Below, piece after piece: positions 42,031-49,729 of a stretch of DNA of 64,000 nucleotides. Location of the stretch: assembly GCA_910584375.1 (NCBI GenBank), contig CAJUAH010000013.1, positions 1 through 64,000 on the forward strand. Direction: 5' to 3'. Under the pieces are notes generated by a model. The model was not told the origin of the DNA and made no database searches. It saw only the letters and a list, made by a program, of their open reading frames with translations. The translations under genes were made by a program, and so were the position numbers. How positions within the stretch are numbered: position 1 is the first letter of the stretch; every line of letters starts with the position of its first letter. This stretch comes from an uncultured Acetatifactor sp. (lineage in GTDB: Bacteria; Bacillota; Clostridia; Lachnospirales; Lachnospiraceae).

Positions 42031-44982
42031 CTATTCCAGCGGCAGACCAAACTCTGCTCGTTTCTTGGTCAGCTCCTCGTTGATCGTGATCGCGTAATCT
42101 ATGATCGTCTCTCTCGGATCTTCTTTCTTATTGATGACTCGGCGGATGGCGTTGGTGATATGCCGTCCTGTGTAATAGCCGCCGGGCACCTCGCGGATCC
42201 CCACGGTCTGCTGCCACTGGGCCAGCAGCACTTCAATATCCTCCGCGCTCCAGGCCAGCTGAGAGAAAGCGTTAATATTGGCGGTGGCATATCTGGCGGA
42301 GGATCCCAGCAGAGCCTCGATCTCCCGTCCGAACCGAATCTGTGTATCCGTCTGCGCCCACCACTTCATGAACTCCCAGGCATTCTGCTTGTTCTGCTCA
42401 TCCGTCTGTTTGATCATCATTGTAGCGCTGCCGGTGATGAAATCCGAACGGTCTATGTAAGTCTCGCCGTTCTCATCCACCCTCTCCGTGCCGGGTATCA
42501 GTGTGAAATCCCACAGGCCGCGGATCTCGGGCGCCGACACCATCAGCGTATTGTAAGTCGCATAGTTCGCCACGCCTATGGGCATCTCGCCGGAACGGAA
42601 ACGGCTGACAAAGTCAAAGTAAACAGGAATACCGTAATCGTTAAAATATTTGATGTAATCCGCCATGGCCTCCACACCGGCCTCTTCGTCCACCACGGTC
42701 CTGGTACCCTTCTCGTTGTACAGGTCACCGCCGTACTGGAACAGCAGACTGAAATACATACTCAAATCCGGCGCGTTGGAGGCAACCTGGGTACTGGCCA
42801 CCGCGCTGCCGCTGGAACCGCCCGCGCTGGGAAGTCCGATGGACATGTTGTTGCCCTGAATCGTGGGCAGCATCTCGATCATTTCCTGCCAGGTGTCAGG
42901 CACTTCCAGTTCCAGCTGTTCCAGTATATCCTTGCGGTAGAACAGCACGTTGAAAGTCTGGGTCTCCGGCACCGCATAGATATGGCCGTCCAGAGAGTAC
43001 TGCTCATAAGAGCTGGGCGTATAATTGGCAAGCACCTCCTGATAATCCGCGAATTGGGTAATATCTTCCACCGAATTACGCAACGCGTAGTTTACGGGCT
43101 GATCCGCGCCGATGGACAGCACCACGTCCGGGCCTCTGCCCGCCACCACCGCCGTCAGCAGGGCGTCCTGGGCAACGATCTCCACATTGACCTTGATGCC
43201 GGTCTGCGGAGTAAAGGTATCGTCCACCATGGACTTTAAGATCGTGCCCTGATCGCGGCCGGTCAGGATCCAGACCTTGATCACGTCGTCGCTGCCCTCT
43301 TCATACACATCGCCCACCGCGTCATAGTCCACGATAAAGGAAGCTACGAAAGAACGGATCTCATGGGCGACCTTCTGGAAGAAGTTGGCGGTGTCTTTCT
43401 CCGGCTGGGTCTGTGTGCCGCTGACCACGATATAGTCGATATCCAGTTTGGACTCGCTCATATTCAGTGTCGCGGTGCCCAGCGCCGTGATATTGTCCTT
43501 AAAGTTTACAAATTCCGTTGTGATCTTGCCCGGTTTCTCCAGAAAACGCTCCAGCTGCTGGGCTATGGTCTGGGCCGTGGCGATCTTGTCAGCCTTCTGT
43601 CCGCTGTACGCCACCACTTCGTCCACAACCTTGTAGAGCCGCATGCGCTCCAGATCCATGGCCTCCATGATCTCGGGATAATTGGTGTCAATATGATAGT
43701 CGCGATAACGGTCGGGAGTGGCGCCGGTATATACCAGAATCGTCCTGTAGATCTGGTTTAAGCGGAACGTACAGTCCTCCAGCTCCTCCATGATGGGTCC
43801 CATCTCTCCCAGCGTGGCCTCCAGCCGCAGGGTATGGGTTCCCGCCGTCAGATAGAATTCGTAGGGATTGCCCTCCTGGTCTCCCAGAGTCTTGCACTCC
43901 CAGTCGTTTCTGTAATCAAAAGAAATACTCTTGGCCTCCTCAAAGGGAATCTCGCCGTCTATGTACAGGGCCCGGCTGGACACGCTGCCCCGGGAATAAT
44001 TCTGCCGTCCCTTGATGGTAATATTATAGTAGCCGTCCTCGGGCACCTCGATATCCCACTGTACCCACTGTCCCGCGTTCCTCCAGGCATCGCCGCCCAC
44101 GTAGTTCAGCACGGTATGCATAACGGTGTAGGGCTGAGTGGAGGGGGAGGATCTGTCGTACTTTGCATATAAGGAGGATTCGGAACGAACGGTAGAATCC
44201 TCACCCTGTACCACTTGTATATAGGAAAGCCCTGACCCGGAAGCAGCACTTCCGGTCTGCCTGGCTCTGTACTCCGCGTAAGTGTCCGTCTTTGTCACGG
44301 GCAGAATGCTCACATTCTTCAATACCAAAGGCTCGTTCACCGCCTCAAGAGCCACGGTGTTCGTTCCTTTTTCCAGATAAAACATGTAGGGCTCCGAGAT
44401 ATAGCCCATGCTGTCCTCACAGTAGGCGCGCTGCCATGTAAACACCTCCACCTGGGTGGGGCGGATCTCATTGCCCTGATTGTCCACGCGCACCTCGCCG
44501 CCGTTGGTCCAGATGCGGGTGAACTCCATATTGGCCGCGTCGTCAAAGGGCAGTTCCCCATTGATATAAATGGCGCGCTCGGCAGCCACGCCCCTGGACT
44601 CGGGAGCCAGATAATCCAGCACCACATTGTAAAATCCGCTCTCGGGCACTTCCACTTCCCATGTCACCAGGGACTTGGTATCTGTAAACAGGGATTTCTC
44701 CACGCCTTCATAATCGTTGTAAACCTCCACGCCGCCTTCCGCCGTATAGGCAAAAAGATCCAGCGTCACCTCCGTCTGGGGGCGCGCCGCGTCAGCATGG
44801 GCATTGAGATAACGGGTATAGGTTCCCTCTCTCACCGCGCCCTCGGCGTCGGCAGTCAGGTCATGGCCCGCGTACTTATCCTCAAAGGTCTCTACTCCTC
44901 TCAGGTTCAGCAGCATACAGATCACCACAAATACTGCCACCGCGCCTATGAGCATGAGTAATTTTTTGACAGTCTTATTCAT
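42031..44982 (-). CDS. Large sugar-binding protein with two carbohydrate-binding-like modules
   Basis: 983 residues, about twice the normal size. An N-terminal hydrophobic segment (about 5-25) has no lipobox and probably stays as a membrane anchor. Two similar beta-sandwich modules follow ('VTWEVEVPESGFYNVVLDYLAP...AIYINGELPF' near 105-150 and 'VQWDIEVPEDGYYNITIKGRQN...ALYIDGEIPF' near 320-370), like CBM35-type domains. Residues about 590-980 form a family 1 solute-binding domain ('ARGPDVVLSIGADQPVNYAL', 'TWQEMIEMLPTIQG', 'QNAWEFMKWWAQ'). First gene of the importer operon; GGGAGG upstream of ATG 44982. Confidence 0.9.
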   Translation of the reverse strand: MNKTVKKLLMLIGAVAVFVVICMLLNLRGVETFEDKYAGHDLTADAEGAVREGTYTRYLNAHADAARPQTEVTLDLFAYTAEGGVEVYNDYEGVEKSLFTDTKSLVTWEVEVPESGFYNVVLDYLAPESRGVAAERAIYINGELPFDDAANMEFTRIWTNGGEVRVDNQGNEIRPTQVEVFTWQRAYCEDSMGYISEPYMFYLEKGTNTVALEAVNEPLVLKNVSILPVTKTDTYAEYRARQTGSAASGSGLSYIQVVQGEDSTVRSESSLYAKYDRSSPSTQPYTVMHTVLNYVGGDAWRNAGQWVQWDIEVPEDGYYNITIKGRQNYSRGSVSSRALYIDGEIPFEEAKSISFDYRNDWECKTLGDQEGNPYEFYLTAGTHTLRLEATLGEMGPIMEELEDCTFRLNQIYRTILVYTGATPDRYRDYHIDTNYPEIMEAMDLERMRLYKVVDEVVAYSGQKADKIATAQTIAQQLERFLEKPGKITTEFVNFKDNITALGTATLNMSESKLDIDYIVVSGTQTQPEKDTANFFQKVAHEIRSFVASFIVDYDAVGDVYEEGSDDVIKVWILTGRDQGTILKSMVDDTFTPQTGIKVNVEIVAQDALLTAVVAGRGPDVVLSIGADQPVNYALRNSVEDITQFADYQEVLANYTPSSYEQYSLDGHIYAVPETQTFNVLFYRKDILEQLELEVPDTWQEMIEMLPTIQGNNMSIGLPSAGGSSGSAVASTQVASNAPDLSMYFSLLFQYGGDLYNEKGTRTVVDEEAGVEAMADYIKYFNDYGIPVYFDFVSRFRSGEMPIGVANYATYNTLMVSAPEIRGLWDFTLIPGTERVDENGETYIDRSDFITGSATMMIKQTDEQNKQNAWEFMKWWAQTDTQIRFGREIEALLGSSARYATANINAFSQLAWSAEDIEVLLAQWQQTVGIREVPGGYYTGRHITNAIRRVINKKEDPRETIIDYAITINEELTKKRAEFGLPLE

Positions 44983-45048
44983 ACATGCCTCCCTGTGTAC
45001 AATATCGGATAGAAATAAGCACATGCAAAACACGCACTTTATGTTCTA

Positions 45049-45054
45049 ATTATA
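45049..45054 (-). promoter_or_regulatory. -10 element of the importer operon
   Basis: Perfect TATAAT on the minus strand inside GACTATAATTA, with no good -35 at the right distance. The same 11-mer is at the GH8 operon start, which suggests a shared activator-dependent promoter. Confidence 0.6.
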
Positions 45055-45149
45055 GTCCCGCCCCATGAGTCTGTCTTCTTAATTTTTGCTATTTATTCTT
45101 CACACATTGCTTAGTTTTTGTGAACTTTAAAAAATTTAATTGTGCAATA

Positions 45150-45178
45150 TTTACTTTTGCTCTCTTTGATGTTAATAT
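45150..45178 (+). promoter_or_regulatory. Candidate promoter of the AraC gene
   Basis: TTTACT-N17-TAATAT on the plus strand, leaving a leader of about 175 bases. The 380-base divergent gap 44983-45362 is AT rich and shows only this and the -10 above. Confidence 0.35.
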
Positions 45179-45362
45179 TAGTTTATAGAAAATCTCTCTG
45201 TTTTTGGGCATTTTAGGCATATTTTCAGAAGATGTACCCTTGCAGTCCCAGGATGTAAAAGCAATATCTGGCAACACCAGCAATATTTGCGCATACCGAA
45301 TATTGCTCCCTGTCGGATATCAAAGGTATTCTACCGGCGAAAGCTCTCAGGAGGCGCTGAAG

Positions 45363-46313
45363 ATGGCAGATTTGAAAATAAATGGCAATTTTCTTGATTT
45401 TTATGACATAAACCATGATTTTCCGGGCATCCGGGATATTCAGGATTCCCAGGAGACCGTATCCTATCACAATAATTCCACGATCAGGATATGGCCCAAC
45501 ACCCAGACCGACAGTTTTGAGGCTCACTGGCACGCCGCTCTGGAGATCATCATGCCGGTGGAGAACTACTATGACGTGCGGGCCGGGGAACATTACTATC
45601 ACGTGGCGCCCGGAGAGATCATCGTGATCCCGCCGGGGGAACTGCATGAGCTGATCGCGCCGGACAGCGGCAGCCGTTTTATCTTTATGTTCGATATCTC
45701 TCTGATCACCAGGCTCAAGAGCTTTGTGGGCATACAGGCCATACTGTCCCAGCCGCTGTATGTCACCAAGGAGAGTTATCCCCAGATCTACGACGACGTG
45801 TACCAGCTCCTGATCCAGATGCGGAACGAGTATTTTAACAGGAACGAGTACGCGGAGCTGACGATCTTTTCCCTGCTTTTGACTTTGATGACAAAATTCG
45901 GGTACAATCATATCAACGCCAGCAATCTCTTTCCCAACGTGCGGCTGTACAAGCAGAAGGAGTATATTCAGAAGTTCAACAGTCTGATGGAATACATAGA
46001 CGACCATTATATGGAAGAGTTGAATCTGGAGACGATCTCCGAGTCCACAGGTTTTTCCAAGTACCACTTTTCCCGGCTGTTCAAACAGTACACGGGATTT
46101 ACTTTCTGCGACTATCTCTGCCACCGGCGCATCAAGGTGGCGGAGGAACTGCTGGCCAGGCCGGATCTGTCCATCACCGAGGTGGCTCTGCAGGCCGGAT
46201 TCCCCAGTATCTCCACCTTTAACCGGCTGTTCAAGCAGTATAAGAGCTGTACGCCCAGCGAGTACCGCTCCAGAAACGGCCGTACCCTGCCGGACGAGAA
46301 TCCCTATTCGTGA
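45363..46313 (+). CDS. AraC-family regulator of the importer operon
   Basis: 316 residues. An N-terminal cupin-like sensor (about 50-130: 'SFEAHWHAALEIIMPVENYYDV', 'VAPGEIIVIPPGELHEL') and a C-terminal AraC DNA-binding domain (about 215-310) with both helix-turn-helices ('LNLETISESTGFSKYHFSRLFKQYTGFTF' and 'SITEVALQAGFPSISTFNRLFKQYKSCTPSEYR'). Divergent from the large binding protein gene, so it probably activates that operon on sensing a sugar. Its 3' end overlaps the convergent GH43 gene by 10 bases. AGGAGG upstream. Confidence 0.93.
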   Translation: MADLKINGNFLDFYDINHDFPGIRDIQDSQETVSYHNNSTIRIWPNTQTDSFEAHWHAALEIIMPVENYYDVRAGEHYYHVAPGEIIVIPPGELHELIAPDSGSRFIFMFDISLITRLKSFVGIQAILSQPLYVTKESYPQIYDDVYQLLIQMRNEYFNRNEYAELTIFSLLLTLMTKFGYNHINASNLFPNVRLYKQKEYIQKFNSLMEYIDDHYMEELNLETISESTGFSKYHFSRLFKQYTGFTFCDYLCHRRIKVAEELLARPDLSITEVALQAGFPSISTFNRLFKQYKSCTPSEYRSRNGRTLPDENPYS

Positions 46314-47845
46314 TAGACAAAATCCGTAAACACAGCCTCCCCGCCGCTTTCCCGGGTGGCGTATACCGCCAGGGCAAAGCGGCAGCCCGCAAAGTGATCC
46401 AGTCTGAAATACAGTCTGTGTCTCTCTCCCACCGTCTCCCAATGCTTACCGTTTTTCCAGGCAAATTCCACCGTGTCCGCCATATCCGTAAAATTGGCGG
46501 ATATCCGCAGCCGCGCCACCGGCCCCGGCAGAGCCACGCGATCCAGCACTCTGCCCGGCATATAGTCCTGGGCGGTTCTGCCGATCCCCGCGTTGTCCCG
46601 CAGTCCTCTGGCGATTACCACCAAAAAGTAGCTGTTCAAAGTCCTGGTGACGGCGATCAGGCCGTAGCACCCCTGCAACGCGCACAGTCCGGCGCAATCC
46701 CCCTCCTTGAGACCCGAGCCGTCCACTGTCACCTCCCCGCTGCAACGGGGATAGCGCATGCGCTGGGTCAGGGTATTCTGGGCCTGCAGCACATTGGTAC
46801 AGACTTTTCCGGTGCGGATCCACAGTCCTCCCTCTTCTCTGATCCCCCACAGCCGGGGATCGGGATCATGGTTCCACTGCCACTGCTTTTTCAGTTCGTA
46901 CCGGCCCTGCCAGTCCCGCTGACAGGAGAATGCATCGGATGTGTGAAGGGACTGGCAGACATAGCCGGGATGGCCGTTCTTCAGCGCCCTGCACACGGGT
47001 ACTCTGCCCTCCGTGCCAAACACCGGCAGCCCCTGCCGCCAGGTCACGGGTACCAGCACGGGCAAACGTCCCACCGCGCCGCGATCCTGAAACAGCATGG
47101 CGTACCATTTTCCGTCGGGGGTATCCACGATGCCGCCCTGGGCCACGCCCTGGTTGCGAAAGCCCATATCGTCGCAGAGCATCTCATACTCCGTAAATTC
47201 CCCGTCCAGCGAATCCGCCGCAAAACACATCTGGGTGCGGCGGCCGCGCCCGTCCTCTTTGGGCCAATGGATCGTGAACAGGTAATATCTCCCGTCTATC
47301 CTGTACAAATGGGAACCCTCATGTCCCAGATAGACCGGCTGCCGCTCCCGGACGATCTGCCGATGCAGCCCCCCTTCCCGGATGCGGGAAAAATCCGGTT
47401 CCCACTCCGTCAGCCATATGTCCGACTGGCCATGGGCGATATAGACCCGTCCTTCGTCGAACAGCAGAGCCGGATCGTGCAGATATCCCACAGCCAGCTT
47501 TTTCCGGCTCCAGGGTCCCTCCACGCTCCGGGCCGTGTACAGATACGTGCCGCTGTCCGGCACGCCGAACAGCACATGGAAGAGGCCCTGATGGAAACGC
47601 AGGGAGGCCGCCCACATGCCTTTGCCGTAGATGCTGCTCTCCCCTTCCATCCTCTCCTGGGGCGTCTCCTCCAGAGTGTCGTAGACATAAGAGGCGATCT
47701 CCCAGTTTTTCAGGTCATAGGAACGCAGGATCACGCCGCCGGGCATGAAATGCATGGTCGTGCTGATCATATAATAGGTATCCCCCACCCGAATGATATC
47801 CGGATCGGGATAGTCGGTCTTTATGATGGGCGTCGGTCTGTTCAT
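46304..47845 (-). CDS. GH43 family glycoside hydrolase, end of xylan operon
   Basis: 513 residues. Propeller motifs: 'KTDYPDPDIIRVGDTYYMISTT' (base Asp near 14), 'YLHDPALLFDEGRVYIAHG' and 'VYLGHEGSHLYRIDGRYYLF' (acid Glu), with 'QGGIVDTPDGKWYAMLFQDRG' typical of GH43_12-like enzymes. A C-terminal beta-sandwich with 'LYFRLDHFAGCRFALAVYAT' ends the protein. No signal peptide: cytoplasmic xylosidase or arabinofuranosidase. ATGA overlap with the AbrB-tailed ATPase gene. Confidence 0.92.
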   Translation of the reverse strand: MNRPTPIIKTDYPDPDIIRVGDTYYMISTTMHFMPGGVILRSYDLKNWEIASYVYDTLEETPQERMEGESSIYGKGMWAASLRFHQGLFHVLFGVPDSGTYLYTARSVEGPWSRKKLAVGYLHDPALLFDEGRVYIAHGQSDIWLTEWEPDFSRIREGGLHRQIVRERQPVYLGHEGSHLYRIDGRYYLFTIHWPKEDGRGRRTQMCFAADSLDGEFTEYEMLCDDMGFRNQGVAQGGIVDTPDGKWYAMLFQDRGAVGRLPVLVPVTWRQGLPVFGTEGRVPVCRALKNGHPGYVCQSLHTSDAFSCQRDWQGRYELKKQWQWNHDPDPRLWGIREEGGLWIRTGKVCTNVLQAQNTLTQRMRYPRCSGEVTVDGSGLKEGDCAGLCALQGCYGLIAVTRTLNSYFLVVIARGLRDNAGIGRTAQDYMPGRVLDRVALPGPVARLRISANFTDMADTVEFAWKNGKHWETVGERHRLYFRLDHFAGCRFALAVYATRESGGEAVFTDFVYHE

Positions 47846-48759
47846 ACTCTCTCCTGTTCTCCTCCGTTTTCTCCCGCCCCGGACGGGCCGCTGATGATGA
47901 CTTTCCCCTCCGTCAGTTCCAGTTTTACCTTATTGTCCTGTAGATTCAGGGAGGACAGGATATCTCTGGGAATCTGCACCCGGCCCGCCTTGTCCACGAT
48001 GGCGTACTCCTCCTGCGTGTCCTCGGTGCGCCAGTCTATGGCCGCCTCCTTGATACGGTCGGCGTATTTCTCTTTCAGGATACGCTCGCTGCTAATCTTG
48101 CCGTCCCGGATGGCTACCACACGCTTTACCTTTTTGGAGAGCGCCACGTCGTGGGTGACAATCAGGACGGTCTGGCCCTGGCGGTTCAACTCTGTGAACA
48201 CGTCAAATATATAGTCGGCGGTCTTGGGATCCACGCTGCCGGTGGGCTCGTCGGCCAGCAGCAGTTTGGGAGAATTGGCCAGGGCGATGGCGATGGCAAT
48301 CCTCTGCTGTTCGCCGCCGGAAAGCATGTTGAGTCTGCTGCGCTTTTTGGAGGACATACCCACCAGCTCCAGCAGTTCCAGCGCCCGGGCTTTCTTTTTG
48401 CGCACGTCCGACAGGTACATGGGCATCATTACATTTTCCAGCGCCGACAGGTAGGGCAGCAGATTCCTGGCGTTGTTCTGCCAGACGAAACCCACGGTAT
48501 CCCGCTTGTAGATCACCAGCTCCCGCTCCGTCATCGTAAACAGGTTCTTGCCGCCCACCACCAGCGAACCGGCGCTGGGCCTGTCCAGGCCGCCGATCAT
48601 GTTCAAAAATGTGGATTTGCCGCTGCCGCTGTTGCCGATCAGAGCGGTCAGCTCCCCCTCCTCCACCGTCAGATCCAACCCCTGCAGGGCCAGCACCTCC
48701 GTCTGTTTGGTCTTGTATATCTTTACCAGGCCGTCCGCCTGTATCATTGCCTCCGCCAT
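47842..48759 (-). CDS. ABC ATPase with C-terminal AbrB-like domain
   Basis: 305 residues. MacB/LolD-type ATPase domain (1-220): Walker A 'GNSGSGKSTFLNMIGG', Q-loop 'VGFVWQNNARNLLP', signature 'MLSGGEQQRIAIA', Walker B 'LLLADEPTGSVD', H-loop 'IVTHD'. After it, about residues 250-295 ('EYAIVDKAGRVQIPRDILSSLNLQDNKVKLELTEGKVII') match the swapped-hairpin AbrB/SpoVT fold, normally a DNA-binding or dimerisation unit. This tail is unusual for an ABC ATPase. ATGA overlap with the GH43 gene. The start at 48759 was chosen over a non-family extension to 48858. Confidence 0.9.
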   Translation of the reverse strand: MAEAMIQADGLVKIYKTKQTEVLALQGLDLTVEEGELTALIGNSGSGKSTFLNMIGGLDRPSAGSLVVGGKNLFTMTERELVIYKRDTVGFVWQNNARNLLPYLSALENVMMPMYLSDVRKKKARALELLELVGMSSKKRSRLNMLSGGEQQRIAIAIALANSPKLLLADEPTGSVDPKTADYIFDVFTELNRQGQTVLIVTHDVALSKKVKRVVAIRDGKISSERILKEKYADRIKEAAIDWRTEDTQEEYAIVDKAGRVQIPRDILSSLNLQDNKVKLELTEGKVIISGPSGAGENGGEQERV

Positions 48760-48870
48760 TTTTCCCGCCCTCTTAATTAGAGTTCCGCTGCGGCCTGTAC
48801 GGCGCCATTTCCCGCAGAGCAATTTCCGGCCGCTCACGTCCGTAAATTCTCTGGGCACCGTACATGCCTT

Positions 48871-48928
48871 GCTGTTTTAGAGTTCCGCTGCGGTTTTAAA
48901 GTCCCGCTGCTGTTTTAGAGTTCCTCCG
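48871..48928. repeat. 19-20-bp tandem repeat at the end of the first ATPase gene
   Basis: CTGTTTTAGAGTTCCGCTG-like units at 48871, 48891 and 48910, with a further copy at 48775. The stop of the ATPase gene at 48915 lies in the last unit; the 155-base gap to the next gene is otherwise featureless. Confidence 0.6.
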
Positions 48929-49640
48929 CAGACTCCTGCGCTGCCGTGATCTGTCTGCCATTCGCCAGTTCTATCACCATGTCTCCCGCATCCATCAGTC
49001 CCGTGTCGTGGGTGGTCATGACGATGGTCACGCCCTCGGTGCGGGTCATCTCCTGAAACAGTCTGGCCACCTCCGCCGCCATGGCGCTGTCCAGTTCCGC
49101 CGTGGGCTCGTCCGCCAGCACGATCTGCGGCCTGTGGGCGATGGCTCTGGCTATCGCCACTCTCTGCTGCTCGCCGCCGGACATCTCCATGGGCATATGG
49201 TACATCCGGTTACCCAGCCCCACCATCTTCAGGCATTCCTCCACCCGTTCCCGGCGGCCCTTTTTCACACCCGCCAGACGCAGGGAAAACTCCACGTTCT
49301 GAAAGGCGTTCATCGTAGGGATCAGGGATACGGACTGGAACACAAAACCCACTTTGGTTCTGCGCAGATTTTCCCTGGCCCGGTCCGAGAGCCTGCACAC
49401 ATCCCGTCCCCCGATCAGTACACTGCCCGAAGTGGGCGTATCCAGCGCCCCCACTATGTTCAGCAGCGTGGTCTTGCCGGAGCCGGAACGTCCCTTCAAT
49501 ATAGTCAGCACACCGGCGGGAATCTCCGCGCAGATATCCGTCAGAGCCTGAAACTCGCCGCCCGCCACCGGAAAAATCCGGTTCACATGGCTGATAACAA
49601 TGGCAGGTTCCTTCCCGCCGCTTTTTTCCGCTGCACTCAT
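48915..49640 (-). CDS. ABC ATPase, MacB/LolD type
   Basis: 241 residues with Walker A 'GRSGSGKTTLLNIVGALD', Q-loop 'VGFVFQSVSLIP', signature 'MSGGEQQRVAIARAIAH', Walker B 'IVLADEPTAELD' and H-loop 'MTTHD'. All residues for activity are present. It partners the FtsX-type permease encoded 89 bases upstream. The start at 49640 has GGAG; the open frame extends to 50108 but overlaps the permease gene in another frame. Confidence 0.94.
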   Translation of the reverse strand: MSAAEKSGGKEPAIVISHVNRIFPVAGGEFQALTDICAEIPAGVLTILKGRSGSGKTTLLNIVGALDTPTSGSVLIGGRDVCRLSDRARENLRRTKVGFVFQSVSLIPTMNAFQNVEFSLRLAGVKKGRRERVEECLKMVGLGNRMYHMPMEMSGGEQQRVAIARAIAHRPQIVLADEPTAELDSAMAAEVARLFQEMTRTEGVTIVMTTHDTGLMDAGDMVIELANGRQITAAQESAEEL

Positions 49641-49729
49641 ATCTCCACACCTCTCACTTTCAGTATCCGCACGCCTCTGCGGCCGCAAAAGCGTTGTCCC
49701 GCCCTGCTGCGCGAGCGGCCCGCCGCCGT

